From NCBI GenBank assembly GCA_021414305.1, contig JAIOOS010000015.1, forward strand, positions 372,001-436,000: a stretch of DNA of 64,000 nucleotides, in the 5' to 3' direction. The stretch is from Burkholderiales bacterium. Its GTDB lineage: Bacteria; Pseudomonadota; Gammaproteobacteria; Burkholderiales; Burkholderiaceae_C. Within the stretch, counting starts at the first letter, position 1; every line of letters begins with the position of its first letter. This document shows positions 1 through 8,903 of this stretch, in pieces. Under the pieces are notes generated by a model, which ran no database searches, was not told where the DNA came from, and worked only from the letters and a program-made list of their open reading frames with translations. The position numbers were made by a program, and so were the translations under genes.

Positions 1-800
1 CCACGGCGCAGCGCCTGGTCCGCGCCAAGCGCAAGATCCTCGACGCGCGAATTCCCTACGAAGTGCCGTCGCGCGAGCTCCTGCCCGAGCGCCTTCAGGC
101 GGTGCTCGGCGTCGTCTACCTGGTGTTCAACGAGGGCTACGCGACCACCGAACACGACGGCCTGGTGCGCACCGACCTCTGCAGCGAGGCGATCCGCCTC
201 GCCCGCCTCCTGGTCGAGTTGATGCCCGAGGAGCCGGAGGCGCAGGGACTGCTGGCGCTGATGCTCCTGCACGACGCGCGCCGCGCGACCCGCATCGACG
301 CCTCGGGCGCGCTGGTGCCGCTCGAGGAGCAGGATCGCAGTCGATGGCAGCAGGCGGAGATCGCCGAAGGGGTGGCGGTGCTCGAGGCGGCGCTGCGGCG
401 GCAGCGGCGCGGGCCTTACCAGCTACAGGCCGCGATCGCCGCGCTCCACGCCCAGGCCGCGCGCGCGGAAGCGACCGATTGGCAGCAGATCGCGCTTCTC
501 TACGCGGGCCTCCTGAGCGAGCAACCGAGCCCGGTGGTCGAGCTGAACGCGGCGGTGGCGCTGGCGATGGCGCGCGGCCCCGAGCACGGGCTGGCCCGGA
601 TCGACCGGCTCGATCGCGAAGGCGAGCTCGCCGACTACCACCTGCTGCCGGCGGCGCGGGCCGACCTGCTGCGCCGCCTCGGCCGCGGCGCCGAAGCCGC
701 GGCCTCGTACCGGGCGGCGCTTGCGCTGGTGCGCAACCCGGCCGAACGCCTCTACCTCGAGCGCCGGCTGGCCGCCTGCGAGACCCGCAAGCCGGACTGA
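1..800 (+). CDS. ECF-type RNA polymerase sigma factor with C-terminal TPR-like region (3' part)
   Basis: The gene enters from the left edge; the frame is open from base 3. The first visible residues (AQRLVRAKRKI) match the end of the sigma-4 helix-turn-helix. About 240 residues follow with the pattern of the large ECF subgroup that carries a DUF6596/TPR-like C-terminal domain: YLVFNEGY, a run of Ala/Leu-rich helices, and VVELNAAVALAMARGPEHGL. Such factors direct core RNA polymerase to a small regulon and are often encoded beside YCII/DGPF-domain proteins, which would lie upstream, outside the window. The DNA-binding sigma-2 part is missing only because the window starts here. Confidence 0.85.
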   Translation, partial: TAQRLVRAKRKILDARIPYEVPSRELLPERLQAVLGVVYLVFNEGYATTEHDGLVRTDLCSEAIRLARLLVELMPEEPEAQGLLALMLLHDARRATRIDASGALVPLEEQDRSRWQQAEIAEGVAVLEAALRRQRRGPYQLQAAIAALHAQAARAEATDWQQIALLYAGLLSEQPSPVVELNAAVALAMARGPEHGLARIDRLDREGELADYHLLPAARADLLRRLGRGAEAAASYRAALALVRNPAERLYLERRLAACETRKPD

Positions 801-928
801 GACGGCCGGCCGCCGCCCCCGCAGGGCAGGCGCAGCTACCCATCCGGCGGATGGCGGGCGCCGCGACGCGGCGGCGTCACTTGCCAACACCGCTCCCGAG
901 CCGCAGCTTGGCCCTTTGGGAGACAAGC

Positions 929-1918
929 ATGGGTGCCAACGACGCCTACCTTCTCGACGCCTATTCGCGCTCGGTCACCTCGGTCGTCGAGCGGGTGGGG
1001 CCCAGCGTCGCCGCCGTCCGGGTCGGCGGCGACGACGCCGCAGGCCAGGCCGGCGGCGGCTCGGGCTTCGTCATCACACCCGACGGCTACCTGCTCACCA
1101 ACTCGCACGTGGCCCGCGCCGGCCGCCCGCCGACGGCGGCGCGTCCCGGCCTGCGCTACACGGTCGCGCTCGGCGACGGCATCGAATCGGCGGCCGAGTG
1201 GGTCGGCGACGACCCCGACACCGACCTCGCCCTGCTGCACCTCGTCGCGGCGGCGCGCCTCTCGCTGGCGCCGGCGATGCTCGGCCGCTCCGCCGAGCTG
1301 CGCCGCGGCGAGATCGCGATCGCCATCGGCAACCCGCTCGGCTTCGAGCACACCGTCACCGCCGGCATCGTCAGCGCGCTGGGCCGCAGCATGCGCGCCA
1401 GCACCGGCCGCCTGATCCCCGACGTGATCCAGACCGACGCCGCGCTCAACCCGGGCAATTCCGGCGGGCCGCTGCTCAACTCGCGCGGCGAGGTGGTGGG
1501 CGTCAACACCGCGATCATCCGCGGCGCGCAGGCGATCTGCTTCGCGGTCGCGATCGACACCGCCGCCTGGGTCATTCCGCAGCTGCTGCGGCACGGCCGG
1601 GTGCGCCGCGCCTGGATCGGCGTAGCCGGGCAGACCGTCGCGCTCGACCGGCGCGTCGTCACCCACCACGGCCTGGCCGAGACGCACGGCGTGCGCGTGC
1701 TCTCGGTCGAGCCCGGCAGCCCGGCCGACCGGGGCGGGCTGCGCGAAGGCGACATCGTGCTCGGCCTCGACGGCGCGGCGCTGGTCTCGGTCGACGCGCT
1801 GCACCAGTCGCTCGGCGAGGCACGCATCCACAAGGATTGCGCACTCAAGCTTCTGCGCGGCCACGCCTCGCCGCAGGTCGTGTTCCTATCGGTGCGGCCG
1901 ACGGAGCGCGTCGGCTGA
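929..1918 (+). CDS. S1C (HtrA/DegP-like) serine protease with PDZ domain, no signal peptide
   Basis: A 329-residue trypsin-fold protease of the HtrA family. The catalytic triad is visible: His60 in TNSHV, Asp99 in DTDLALL and Ser178 in GNSGGPLL. A single PDZ domain follows at roughly residues 235-325 (GVRVLSVEPGSPADRGGLREGD). The ATG at 929 lies behind GGGAGA. Translation from it gives an N-terminus (MGANDAYLLDAYSRSV) with no hydrophobic leader, unlike periplasmic DegP/DegQ, so a cytoplasmic site of action is inferred. It stands alone: the sigma gene ends 128 bp upstream and phaB has its own ribosome binding site downstream. Substrates cannot be read from the sequence. Confidence 0.88.
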   Translation: MGANDAYLLDAYSRSVTSVVERVGPSVAAVRVGGDDAAGQAGGGSGFVITPDGYLLTNSHVARAGRPPTAARPGLRYTVALGDGIESAAEWVGDDPDTDLALLHLVAAARLSLAPAMLGRSAELRRGEIAIAIGNPLGFEHTVTAGIVSALGRSMRASTGRLIPDVIQTDAALNPGNSGGPLLNSRGEVVGVNTAIIRGAQAICFAVAIDTAAWVIPQLLRHGRVRRAWIGVAGQTVALDRRVVTHHGLAETHGVRVLSVEPGSPADRGGLREGDIVLGLDGAALVSVDALHQSLGEARIHKDCALKLLRGHASPQVVFLSVRPTERVG

Positions 1919-2012
1919 CGATCGACAAAGCCCTTCAACCACGGGCTTCCACAGGGTTGCAAATCGCGCCGCCGGTCCAGAATAGAAGCCATCACAACCA
2001 CGGAGACAGAAC

Positions 2013-2771
2013 ATGACAGGGGCGAACGGAAACGGTCGCGTGGTGCTCGTCACCGGCGGCATGGGCGGTCTCGGCGAAACGATCTCGACCAAGATGGCCG
2101 ACGCCGGCTATCGGGTCGTGGTCACCTACTCGCCGGGCAACAAGACGCACGGGGAATGGCTGGCGGGCATGAAGGCCAACGGCTACGACCTGACCGCGGT
2201 CGCCTGCGACGTCGCCGACATGGACTCGTGCACGCGCGCCGTCGCCGAGGTGCACGACAAGGTCGGCGCCGTCGACATCCTGGTCAACAACGCCGGCATC
2301 ACCCGCGACATGACCTTCAAGAAGATGGACAAGGTCAACTGGGACCTGGTCATGCGGACCAATCTCGACAGCCTGTTCAACATGAGCAAGCAGGTGGTCG
2401 ACGGCATGGTCGAGCGCGGCTGGGGCCGGGTGATCAACGTCTCCTCGGTCAACGGCTCGAAGGGCGCGTTCGGCCAGACCAACTACTCGGCCGCCAAGGC
2501 CGGGGTGCACGGCTTCACCAAGGCGCTGGCGCTCGAGGTGGCGAAGAAGGGCGTGACCGTCAACACCATCTCGCCGGGCTACATCGGCACCAAGATGGTG
2601 ACCGCGATCCCGCAGGAGATCCTCGACTCGAAGATCCTGCCGCAGATCCCGGTCGGCCGGCTCGGCAAGCCCGAGGAAGTGGCCGGCCTGATCATCTACC
2701 TGGCGTCCGAGGAGGCGGCGTTCCTCACCGGAGCGAACATCGCCATCAACGGCGGCCAGCACATGCAATGA
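2013..2771 (+). CDS. phaB: Acetoacetyl-CoA reductase
   Basis: A short-chain dehydrogenase of 252 residues, the usual PhaB length. It reduces acetoacetyl-CoA to (R)-3-hydroxybutyryl-CoA with NADPH, the second step of polyhydroxybutyrate synthesis, in the cytoplasm. Visible features are the Rossmann motif TGGMGGLG (residues 14-21), NNAG, and the catalytic Tyr158-x3-Lys162 pair. TRDMTFKKM and the C-terminus ending INGGQHMQ are characteristic of PhaB rather than FabG. The start is supported by GGAG at 2002-2005. Neither phaC nor phaA is beside it; the next gene downstream, 16 bp away, is a phasin-like protein, probably co-transcribed. Confidence 0.93.
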   Translation: MTGANGNGRVVLVTGGMGGLGETISTKMADAGYRVVVTYSPGNKTHGEWLAGMKANGYDLTAVACDVADMDSCTRAVAEVHDKVGAVDILVNNAGITRDMTFKKMDKVNWDLVMRTNLDSLFNMSKQVVDGMVERGWGRVINVSSVNGSKGAFGQTNYSAAKAGVHGFTKALALEVAKKGVTVNTISPGYIGTKMVTAIPQEILDSKILPQIPVGRLGKPEEVAGLIIYLASEEAAFLTGANIAINGGQHMQ

Positions 2772-2787
2772 ACCCAAGGGAGATCAC

Positions 2788-3528
2788 ATGATCAAGTCGG
2801 GAATCGACCAGGACGCGCTCGTCACCATGTTCGCCGAGGCGAGCGCCAAGCAGGGCGAGGCGCTGAGGAAGGCTGTGTCCGGCGCGACGCTGCAGGCGCT
2901 GCAAGGCCGGGAGCTCACGCTCGAGAGCATTCGCAAGGTCGTCAAGACCGTCGCCGGCGCCGCCTCCATGGGCGCGGCGAAGAATCCGGCCAGCGCGGTC
3001 GACGTCGAGGCGATGCTCGGCAAGGCGCTCGCCGGCATCGATTCGGCGCTGCTGCAGGCGGTCGAGGCCAACCGCAAGGCGCTGACGCAGTTCGTGAGCA
3101 CCGGCGTCGGCCTGACCGAAAAGCCGATGAAGGACGCGCTCGCCAACATCGAGAAGATGGAAGACACCTTCTTCGACGCGGTGGCCAAGGCGAGCAAGAC
3201 CGCCGGGCCGCTGCAGGCGCCCTGGGAGCACGCGCTCTCGGCGCTGAAGATGAAGGGCAGCGACACCGGCGCGCAGGCGACGCAGACGGTCGAGTCGCTG
3301 CTCGCGCAGGCGCAGACCACCCTGCGCTCCACCCGCGCCAGCAGCATGCGTGCCGCCCAGGCGATGCTCGACAGCTACGCGGCGCTCGTCAGCGGCGTCC
3401 TGATCGGCATGTCCGAAGGGCTGCAATCGGGCAAGGTGCCCGCGACGCCGGCGGACTCCAACCCGGGCTCCGAGCCGGCGGCCAAGCGGCCGGCCCCGCG
3501 CCGGCGTGCCAAGGCCAGGTCAGCCTGA
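2788..3528 (+). CDS. Phasin-like, helix-rich protein encoded next to phaB
   Basis: A 246-residue protein with no hydrophobic leader. It is almost entirely predicted amphipathic helix, rich in Ala, Lys and Glu, and ends in a Pro/Lys/Arg tail (PAAKRPAPRRRAKARSA). That tail resembles those of PHB-granule proteins that bind DNA or acidic surfaces. The gene follows phaB after 16 bp with AAGGGAG as ribosome binding site, so a role at the polyhydroxybutyrate granule surface is a reasonable inference. I cannot see a canonical Phasin_2 signature, so the family is uncertain; it may be one of the uncharacterised Burkholderiales families found near pha genes. Confidence 0.6.
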   Translation: MIKSGIDQDALVTMFAEASAKQGEALRKAVSGATLQALQGRELTLESIRKVVKTVAGAASMGAAKNPASAVDVEAMLGKALAGIDSALLQAVEANRKALTQFVSTGVGLTEKPMKDALANIEKMEDTFFDAVAKASKTAGPLQAPWEHALSALKMKGSDTGAQATQTVESLLAQAQTTLRSTRASSMRAAQAMLDSYAALVSGVLIGMSEGLQSGKVPATPADSNPGSEPAAKRPAPRRRAKARSA

Positions 3529-3561
3529 GCCGAACGGCCCGGCGGCGTGACCCGGGCCGGT

Positions 3562-5124
3562 TCAGCCGGCCCGCGGCGCGCCGAGCGCGGCGACGATTCC
3601 CGCGACCCGCGCCTCGACAGCGGCGTCGCGGCGGATCGGCCGGCCCCACTCCCGCGCGGTCTCGCCCGGCCACTTGTTGGTCGCGTCGAGCCCCATCTTC
3701 CCGCCCAGCCCGGACACCGGCGACGCGAAGTCGAGCGAGTCGATCGGCGTGTGGTCGACCAGGACGGTGTCGCGCACCGGGTCCATGCGGGTCGTGATCG
3801 CCCAGACCACGTCCTGCCAGTCGCGCGCGTTGACGTCCTCGTCGACGACGACGATGAACTTCGTGTACATGAACTGGCGCAGGAAGCTCCAGATGCCGAA
3901 CATCACCCGCTTGGCGTGGCCCGGGTAACGCTTGGCGATGCTGACGATCGCCATCCGGTAGCTGCAGCCCTCGGGCGGCAGGTAGAAGTCGACGATCTCG
4001 GGAAACTGCTTCCTGAGGATCGGCACGAACACCTCGTTCAGGGCGACGCCTAGCACCGCCGGCTCATCGGGTGGCTTGCCGGTGTAGGTGGAGTGATAGA
4101 TGGGCCTGTCGCGGTGGGTCAGACGAGCGATCTCGAACACGGGGAACCAGTCGGCCTCGTTGTAATAGCCGGTGTGGTCGCCGAACGGCCCCTCCAGTGC
4201 ATATAGATAACCGCCGATCTCCTTGAGCGGGATGCCGTGCTCGCTGTTCGCGGCGAAGCCCGGCGTCGCCGGCGGAATGTGGCCTTCGAGGACGTACTCG
4301 GCACTGGCCGGCGCCTGCAGCATCACCCCGGCGTCGCCGACCGAGCAGTCGCTCACCTCGGTACGGGCGCCGCGCAGCAGGCCGGCGAACTGGTATTCGG
4401 AGAGGGTGTCGGGCACGGGCGTGACCGCGCCCAGGATGGTCGCCGGGTCGGCGCCCAGGGCGACCGCGATCGGAAACGGCTGCCCCGGCCGGGCCGCGGC
4501 GAATTCGCGAAAGTCGAGCGCGCCGCCCCGGTGGGCGAGCCAGCGCATGATCACCTGGCGCCGGCCGATCACCTGTTGTCTATAGATACCCAGGTTCTGG
4601 CGCGAGCGAGCCGCCGGCCCGCCCTGGGGGCCGCGCGTGATCACCAGGCCCCAGGTGATCAGCGGTCCGGCATCCTCGGGCCAGCAGGTCTGGATCGGCA
4701 GCCGGCCCAGATCGACCGCCTCGCCCTCGAGCACGACCTCCCGGCAGGGGGCCCGGGAGACCGTCGCCGGGCGCATCGTCCAGAGCGCTTTCGCCAGCTG
4801 CAGCAGCCGGCCGGCGTCGCGCACGCCCTTGGGCGGCTCGGGTTCCTTGAGGTTGGCGAGCAGCTCGCCGATGTCCCGCAGCTCGCCGACGTCGGCCGCG
4901 CCCATGCCTTTGGCGACCCGACCGCTCGTCCCGAAAAGGTTGGCCAGGACCGGAATTTTGTAACCTGCGGGATTCTCGAAAAGCAGCGCCGGACCGGCCT
5001 GGCGAAGCACGAAGTCACTGACCGCTGTCATCTCCAGCCGCGCGGAGACTGGCTCCGTGACCCGCCGGAGCTCGCCGGAGGCCTCCAGACCCGCCATGAA
5101 GTCACGCAGATCGCGATAAGTCAT
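3562..5124 (-). CDS. ubiD: 3-polyprenyl-4-hydroxybenzoate decarboxylase UbiD
   Basis: A 520-residue UbiD-family prenylated-FMN-dependent decarboxylase (E. coli UbiD is 497). It removes the carboxyl group of 3-polyprenyl-4-hydroxybenzoate in ubiquinone biosynthesis. Recognised blocks are [56 protein letters not shown], the PEGCSYR segment of the active site and the C-terminal ATNKWPGE. Family members need prFMN made by UbiX, which is not in this window. The gene is monocistronic on the minus strand, convergent with the phasin-like gene (33 bp gap) and divergent from the lytic transglycosylase. Confidence 0.94.
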   Translation of the reverse strand: MTYRDLRDFMAGLEASGELRRVTEPVSARLEMTAVSDFVLRQAGPALLFENPAGYKIPVLANLFGTSGRVAKGMGAADVGELRDIGELLANLKEPEPPKGVRDAGRLLQLAKALWTMRPATVSRAPCREVVLEGEAVDLGRLPIQTCWPEDAGPLITWGLVITRGPQGGPAARSRQNLGIYRQQVIGRRQVIMRWLAHRGGALDFREFAAARPGQPFPIAVALGADPATILGAVTPVPDTLSEYQFAGLLRGARTEVSDCSVGDAGVMLQAPASAEYVLEGHIPPATPGFAANSEHGIPLKEIGGYLYALEGPFGDHTGYYNEADWFPVFEIARLTHRDRPIYHSTYTGKPPDEPAVLGVALNEVFVPILRKQFPEIVDFYLPPEGCSYRMAIVSIAKRYPGHAKRVMFGIWSFLRQFMYTKFIVVVDEDVNARDWQDVVWAITTRMDPVRDTVLVDHTPIDSLDFASPVSGLGGKMGLDATNKWPGETAREWGRPIRRDAAVEARVAGIVAALGAPRAG

Positions 5125-5157
5125 ACTTGTTAGTAGTAAAGAACGGCGATCCGAGGG

Positions 5158-5187
5158 TTGACCGGGAATTTAACGGCTTTCTAGAAT
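5158..5187 (+). promoter_or_regulatory. Candidate sigma-70 promoter for the lytic transglycosylase gene
   Basis: TTGACC (5158-5163) and TAGAAT (5182-5187) are separated by 18 bp, a good sigma-70 match in otherwise GC-rich DNA, reading towards the gene at 5360. The implied leader is about 165 nt. No obvious structured element was found within it. Confidence 0.5.
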
Positions 5188-5359
5188 CGCGCCGTTCTGC
5201 GGACCGCCCCATCGGGCTTGCCGCTGGCGGTTCGGGTAGACCCTTTCACCCGATCCGTCGTCGCGACTTCTTCGCCGCCATCCGTGCGGAAATTATCGCC
5301 GTGCCGCTCCGCCCCGCCGACCTCGTCTGGCGCCGGAGCACCGAAGCGCCGGCCGGGAG

Positions 5360-6292
5360 ATGAAAGAGATGACAACGCTGGATAGCCTTCGCGCTACGGC
5401 TGACTCGTGGAAATCGGCCGTGCTCGGCTCGGGCGGGGTGTTCCTGCGCGACGTCGGCCATGGCCTCCTCGAGGTCGGTCACAACGGTCTGGCCCTGCTC
5501 GGCCTGGCCGTGATCGGCATCGCCCTGCTCGCCGGCGGCCGCTCGGAACTGCGCCACACCCTCGAGGCGCATACGCTGAGCTGGCTGCAGGCGCGGCACG
5601 AAGCCCGGCAGCCGCCGGTGGTCGAACAGATCGACCTGGGCGAGCCGGACGCGATCGCCCGAGCGACCGCGGTCGATCCCAAGGACCTGAACCGGACCCA
5701 GGCCGCCGTGGCCGGCTGGCTGGCGCGCCGCTACCGGGTCGCGCCCGAGCCGGTGAGCCGACTGGTCCAGGAAGCCTGGCGCGTCGGCGAGCTGGTGAAT
5801 CTGGATCCGACCCTGATCCTGGCGGTGATGGCGGTCGAGTCGAGCTTCAACCCGTTCGCCCAGAGCCCGGTTGGCGCCCAGGGCCTGATGCAGGTCATGA
5901 CCAAGGTGCACGACGACAAGTACGAACCCTTCGGCGGCGTCCATGCGGCGTTCGACCCGGTCACCAACCTGCGCGTCGGTGTCCAGGTGCTGAAGGAGTG
6001 CATCGCCCGGGCCGGCAGCCTCGAGGCGGGCCTGCGTTTCTACGTCGGCGCCGCCAACATGGACGACGGCGGCTACGTCATGAAGGTGCTGGTGGAGCAG
6101 AACATCCTGCGTCAGCTCGCCGGCCAGAAGCCCCTGCCCCTGCCCGCCCGCCGCCCCGCGGCGGTGGCGGACGCCGGCGACCACGACGACCCGGCGGCGG
6201 CGATCGCGAAGCCGGGCGCCCTGGCGGACCCGATCGTTCGTCCGGCGACCGATCCGGCGACGCTGCCGGAGAAGATCGCCCTGCTACGCTAG
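5360..6292 (+). CDS. Membrane-anchored lytic transglycosylase (SLT domain)
   Basis: A 310-residue protein with one hydrophobic segment at about residues 44-59 (LALLGLAVIGIALLAG) and a C-terminal goose-lysozyme/SLT fold at about 135-250. The catalytic glutamate is Glu160 in AVESSFNP, followed by the family motif GAQGLMQVM. It should cleave peptidoglycan glycan strands by forming 1,6-anhydro products in the periplasm, tethered to the inner membrane. The conserved late Tyr/Gly block appears as LRFYVGAANMDDGGYVMKV. ATG 5360 is used because GGGAG precedes it; ATG 5369 is an alternative. The Pro/Ala-rich C-terminal tail (after about 265) is probably disordered. Confidence 0.85.
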   Translation: MKEMTTLDSLRATADSWKSAVLGSGGVFLRDVGHGLLEVGHNGLALLGLAVIGIALLAGGRSELRHTLEAHTLSWLQARHEARQPPVVEQIDLGEPDAIARATAVDPKDLNRTQAAVAGWLARRYRVAPEPVSRLVQEAWRVGELVNLDPTLILAVMAVESSFNPFAQSPVGAQGLMQVMTKVHDDKYEPFGGVHAAFDPVTNLRVGVQVLKECIARAGSLEAGLRFYVGAANMDDGGYVMKVLVEQNILRQLAGQKPLPLPARRPAAVADAGDHDDPAAAIAKPGALADPIVRPATDPATLPEKIALLR

Positions 6293-6327
6293 GCGCCTGG
6301 CGGAGCGACGTCCGCTACACTTTCGCC

Positions 6328-6437
6328 ACTGCGCGACTGGCGATTCGGCCTTCCTTCGGGCCTGAGGTGGGACAACCACCGGGAAGCGCAGTCGGGGTTG
6401 CCCGAAGCAGCCACCGGTCGTGCCGTTCGCCTGGGCC
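6328..6437 (+). promoter_or_regulatory. ZTP (pfl-type) riboswitch upstream of glyA
   Basis: The pfl aptamer consensus is visible. P1 is ACTGCGC (6328-6334) paired with GCGCAGT (6386-6392), followed at once by the conserved GACTGGCG. P2 is GGTGG (6366-6370) with CCACC (6376-6380), then CGGGAAGCG, one base from the consensus CGGGGAGCG. The 3' subdomain ends in CGCCTGGGC (6428-6436), the hallmark ZTP-binding pseudoknot strand. A small extra hairpin (GGCC/GGGCC, about 6347-6362) sits between P1 and P2. ZTP riboswitches sense the purine intermediate ZTP/ZMP that builds up when 10-formyl-THF is short. They commonly control glyA, as here. Confidence 0.88.
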
Positions 6438-6440
6438 ACC

Positions 6441-6479
6441 CGCTCGCTTCAGTGCGAGCGCGGACGCCCGCTGAAGGAG
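6441..6479 (+). promoter_or_regulatory. Putative translational expression platform of the ZTP riboswitch
   Basis: Directly after the aptamer is a perfect hairpin CGCTCGC (6441-6447)/GCGAGCG (6454-6460) with a six-base loop and no U-tract. CTTCAG (6447-6452), mainly in that loop, is complementary to CTGAAG (6471-6476), which overlaps the glyA ribosome binding site AAGGAG (6474-6479). This suggests control by ribosome-site masking rather than termination. It is an inference from pairing alone. Confidence 0.45.
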
Positions 6480-6486
6480 CCGACAG

Positions 6487-7737
6487 ATGTTTCACCGCAG
6501 CCCCACGATCCTCGCCGACACCGACCCCGAGATCGCCTCCATCGTCGAGCGCGAGAACCGGCGCCAGGAAGAGCACATCGAGCTGATCGCCTCGGAGAAC
6601 TACGCCTCGACGGCGGTGATGGCGGCGCAGGGCAGCCAGCTCACCAACAAGTACGCCGAGGGCTACCCCGGCAAGCGCTACTACGGCGGCTGCGAGTTCG
6701 TCGACATGGCCGAGCAACTGGCGATCGACCGGGTCAAGCTGCTGTTCGACGCTGGCTTCGCCAACGTGCAGCCCAACTCCGGCTCGCAGGCCAACCAGGC
6801 GGTGTTCTTCGCCCTGCTGCAGCCCGGCGACACGGTGATGGGCATGAGCCTCGCCGAAGGCGGCCACCTGACCCACGGCATGCCGCTCAACATGAGCGGC
6901 AAGTGGTTCAAGGTCGTGAGCTACGGCCTCACCGAGAAGGAAGAGATCGACTACGACGCGATGGAGCGGCTGGCGCATGAGCACAAGCCCAAGCTGATCA
7001 TCGCCGGCGCTTCGGCGTACAGCCTGAAGATCGACTTCGCCCGCTTCGCCAAGGTCGCCAAGGACATCGGCGCCTGGTTTATGGTCGACATCGCCCACTA
7101 CGCGGGGCTCGTTGCGGCCGGGGTCTACCCGAACCCGGTGCCGCATGCCGACGTCGTGACCTCGACCACGCACAAGAGCCTGCGCGGTCCGCGCGGCGGC
7201 ATCATCCTGATGAACGACGAGGGCGTCGCCAAGAAGATCAACAGCGCCGTGTTCCCCGGCCTGCAGGGCGGACCGCTGATGCACGTGATCGCGGCCAAGG
7301 CGGTCGCCTTCAAGGAAGCGCTGGCGCCCGACTTCAAGGTCTACCAGCAGCAGGTCGCGACGAACGCGATCGTCCTCGCCGAGACCCTGACCGAGCGGGG
7401 GCTGCGCATCGTCAGCGGCCGGACCGAAAGCCACGTGATGCTGGTCGACCTCCGGCCGAAGAACCTCACCGGCAAGGAAGCCGAGACCGTGCTGCACGCC
7501 GCGCACATGACCTGCAACAAGAACGGCATCCCGAACGACCCGCAAAAGCCGATGGTGACCAGCGGAATCCGCCTCGGCACGCCGGCGCTGACGACGCGCG
7601 GCTTTCGCGAGGAAGAGACGCGGCGCACCGCCCACCTCATCGCCGACGTGCTGGACGCGCCGCACGACGAGGCCAACATCGCCGCCGTGCGCGCAAAGGT
7701 CGCGACCCTGACCCGCGACTTCCCCGTCTACCGCTAA
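6487..7737 (+). CDS. glyA: Serine hydroxymethyltransferase
   Basis: A 416-residue fold-type I PLP enzyme of normal SHMT length. It interconverts serine and glycine while loading one-carbon units on tetrahydrofolate. Motifs: LIASENYAS near the N-terminus, the tetramer-typical [31 protein letters not shown], and [13 protein letters not shown] with the PLP lysine at Lys230. AAGGAG at 6474-6479 fixes the start. The gene lies behind a ZTP riboswitch, so expression should rise when folate one-carbon supply falls. nrdR follows after 10 bp, so the two are probably one transcript. Confidence 0.97.
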   Translation: MFHRSPTILADTDPEIASIVERENRRQEEHIELIASENYASTAVMAAQGSQLTNKYAEGYPGKRYYGGCEFVDMAEQLAIDRVKLLFDAGFANVQPNSGSQANQAVFFALLQPGDTVMGMSLAEGGHLTHGMPLNMSGKWFKVVSYGLTEKEEIDYDAMERLAHEHKPKLIIAGASAYSLKIDFARFAKVAKDIGAWFMVDIAHYAGLVAAGVYPNPVPHADVVTSTTHKSLRGPRGGIILMNDEGVAKKINSAVFPGLQGGPLMHVIAAKAVAFKEALAPDFKVYQQQVATNAIVLAETLTERGLRIVSGRTESHVMLVDLRPKNLTGKEAETVLHAAHMTCNKNGIPNDPQKPMVTSGIRLGTPALTTRGFREEETRRTAHLIADVLDAPHDEANIAAVRAKVATLTRDFPVYR

Positions 7738-7747
7738 AGCCCGACCG

Positions 7748-8191
7748 ATGCGCTGCCCGTTCTGCAGCCACGAAGACACCACGGTCGTCGAGACCCGGGA
7801 TTCCGACGAGGGCGACGTCGTTCGCCGGCGCCGCCGCTGCCAGAGCTGCGACAAGCGCTTCACCACCTACGAGCACGCCGAGATCGCCTTGCCGCAGGTG
7901 GTGAAGAAGGACGGCACCCGCGCCGACTTCGACCCGGCCAAGGTGCGCGCCTCGATGACCCTGGCCCTGCGCAAGCGGCCGGTCAGCGTCGAGCAGATCG
8001 ACGCGGCGATGGTGCGCATCCAGGACAAGCTGCTCAACAGCGGCGCGCGCGAGGTGCTCTCCTCGAAGGTCGGCGAGCACGTGATGCGCGAGCTCAAGCG
8101 CATCGACAAGGTCGCCTACGTGCGCTTCGCCTCGGTCTACCGCAGCTTCGAGGACGTCGACGAGTTCCGCCAGCTGATCCAGGACATCTGA
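7748..8191 (+). CDS. nrdR: Transcriptional repressor NrdR
   Basis: A 147-residue NrdR. The N-terminal zinc ribbon uses Cys3, Cys6, Cys31 and Cys34, and the ATP-cone occupies about residues 49-139 ([16 protein letters not shown]). NrdR binds ATP/dATP and represses ribonucleotide reductase genes through NrdR boxes. The gene is 10 bp behind glyA, a common arrangement in Burkholderiales. It probably shares the riboswitch-controlled transcript, which would couple dNTP control to one-carbon status (inference). Confidence 0.97.
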   Translation: MRCPFCSHEDTTVVETRDSDEGDVVRRRRRCQSCDKRFTTYEHAEIALPQVVKKDGTRADFDPAKVRASMTLALRKRPVSVEQIDAAMVRIQDKLLNSGAREVLSSKVGEHVMRELKRIDKVAYVRFASVYRSFEDVDEFRQLIQDI

Positions 8192-8324
8192 TCCGCGCCT
8201 GAGGCGCGACGCCACCGCACGCACGCGGCCCGAGTGCCCCCCAAGGGCGGCCCGCCGCAGGTCCCCCGCGGTTCCCCTCTGCACGGGATCGTGAAATCGG
8301 TCGCGGATTTCTACAGTGCTTCGC

Positions 8325-8876
8325 ATGGACACGAAGCACGACACCCACCGCCGGCCGCGCCGCCAGACCGGCTTCTCGCTGATCGAAGCGATGGTCCTCG
8401 TCGCCGTGACCGCGGTCGTCGCCACCGCCGCCCTCCCCAGCCTCGTCGCCTTCATCGACGGCCGCCGCCTCGACGCCGCGGCGACTGCGCTCGCCGCCGA
8501 CATCCAGTTCGTGCGCACCGAGGCGGTGGCGCGCAACCAGCCGATCCGCATCAGCTTCCACGCCGACGGCGCGAACACCTGCTGGGTGGTGCACACCGGC
8601 GCGGCCGCGCAGTGCAGCTGCGGCGACGCCGCGCCCGCGGTCTGCAGCGGCGGCGCGGTCGAGATCAAGACCGTGGTCCTCGGGGCCGCCGACCGGGTGA
8701 GCGTGCGCGCCAACGTCGCCTCGATCGCCTTCGATCCCTTGCACGGCACGAGCACGCCGACCGGAACGCTGCGCCTGATCGACACCGGCGGCCGGGCGGT
8801 GCACCACATCGTCAACGTCATGGGCCGGGTCCGCTCGTGCACGCCTGCGGGCGTGTCGGGCTGGCGCGCCTGCTGA
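8325..8876 (+). CDS. fimT: GspH/FimT-type minor pseudopilin
   Basis: A 183-residue type IV pilin-like protein. The type III signal peptide has a basic leader (MDTKHDTHRRPRRQTG) and cleavage before Phe in TG|FSLIEAMVLVAV, with Glu at +5, followed by the hydrophobic N-terminal helix. The FimT/GspH body is recognisable by RRLDAAATALAADIQFVRTEAVARNQPIRISF. It primes or caps the pilus as part of the minor pilin complex in the inner membrane. ATG 8325 is chosen; a GTG at 8316 is possible. It is the first gene of a five-gene minor pilin operon. Confidence 0.85.
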   Translation: MDTKHDTHRRPRRQTGFSLIEAMVLVAVTAVVATAALPSLVAFIDGRRLDAAATALAADIQFVRTEAVARNQPIRISFHADGANTCWVVHTGAAAQCSCGDAAPAVCSGGAVEIKTVVLGAADRVSVRANVASIAFDPLHGTSTPTGTLRLIDTGGRAVHHIVNVMGRVRSCTPAGVSGWRAC

Positions 8877-8903
8877 ATTCCATTGCACGACAAGGAGATT
8901 CCC

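Noticed and set aside
1928..1947. Rho-independent terminator after the protease gene (AAGCCC/GGGCTT hairpin)
   Set aside because: The stem is only 6 bp with a 9-base loop and no U-tract.
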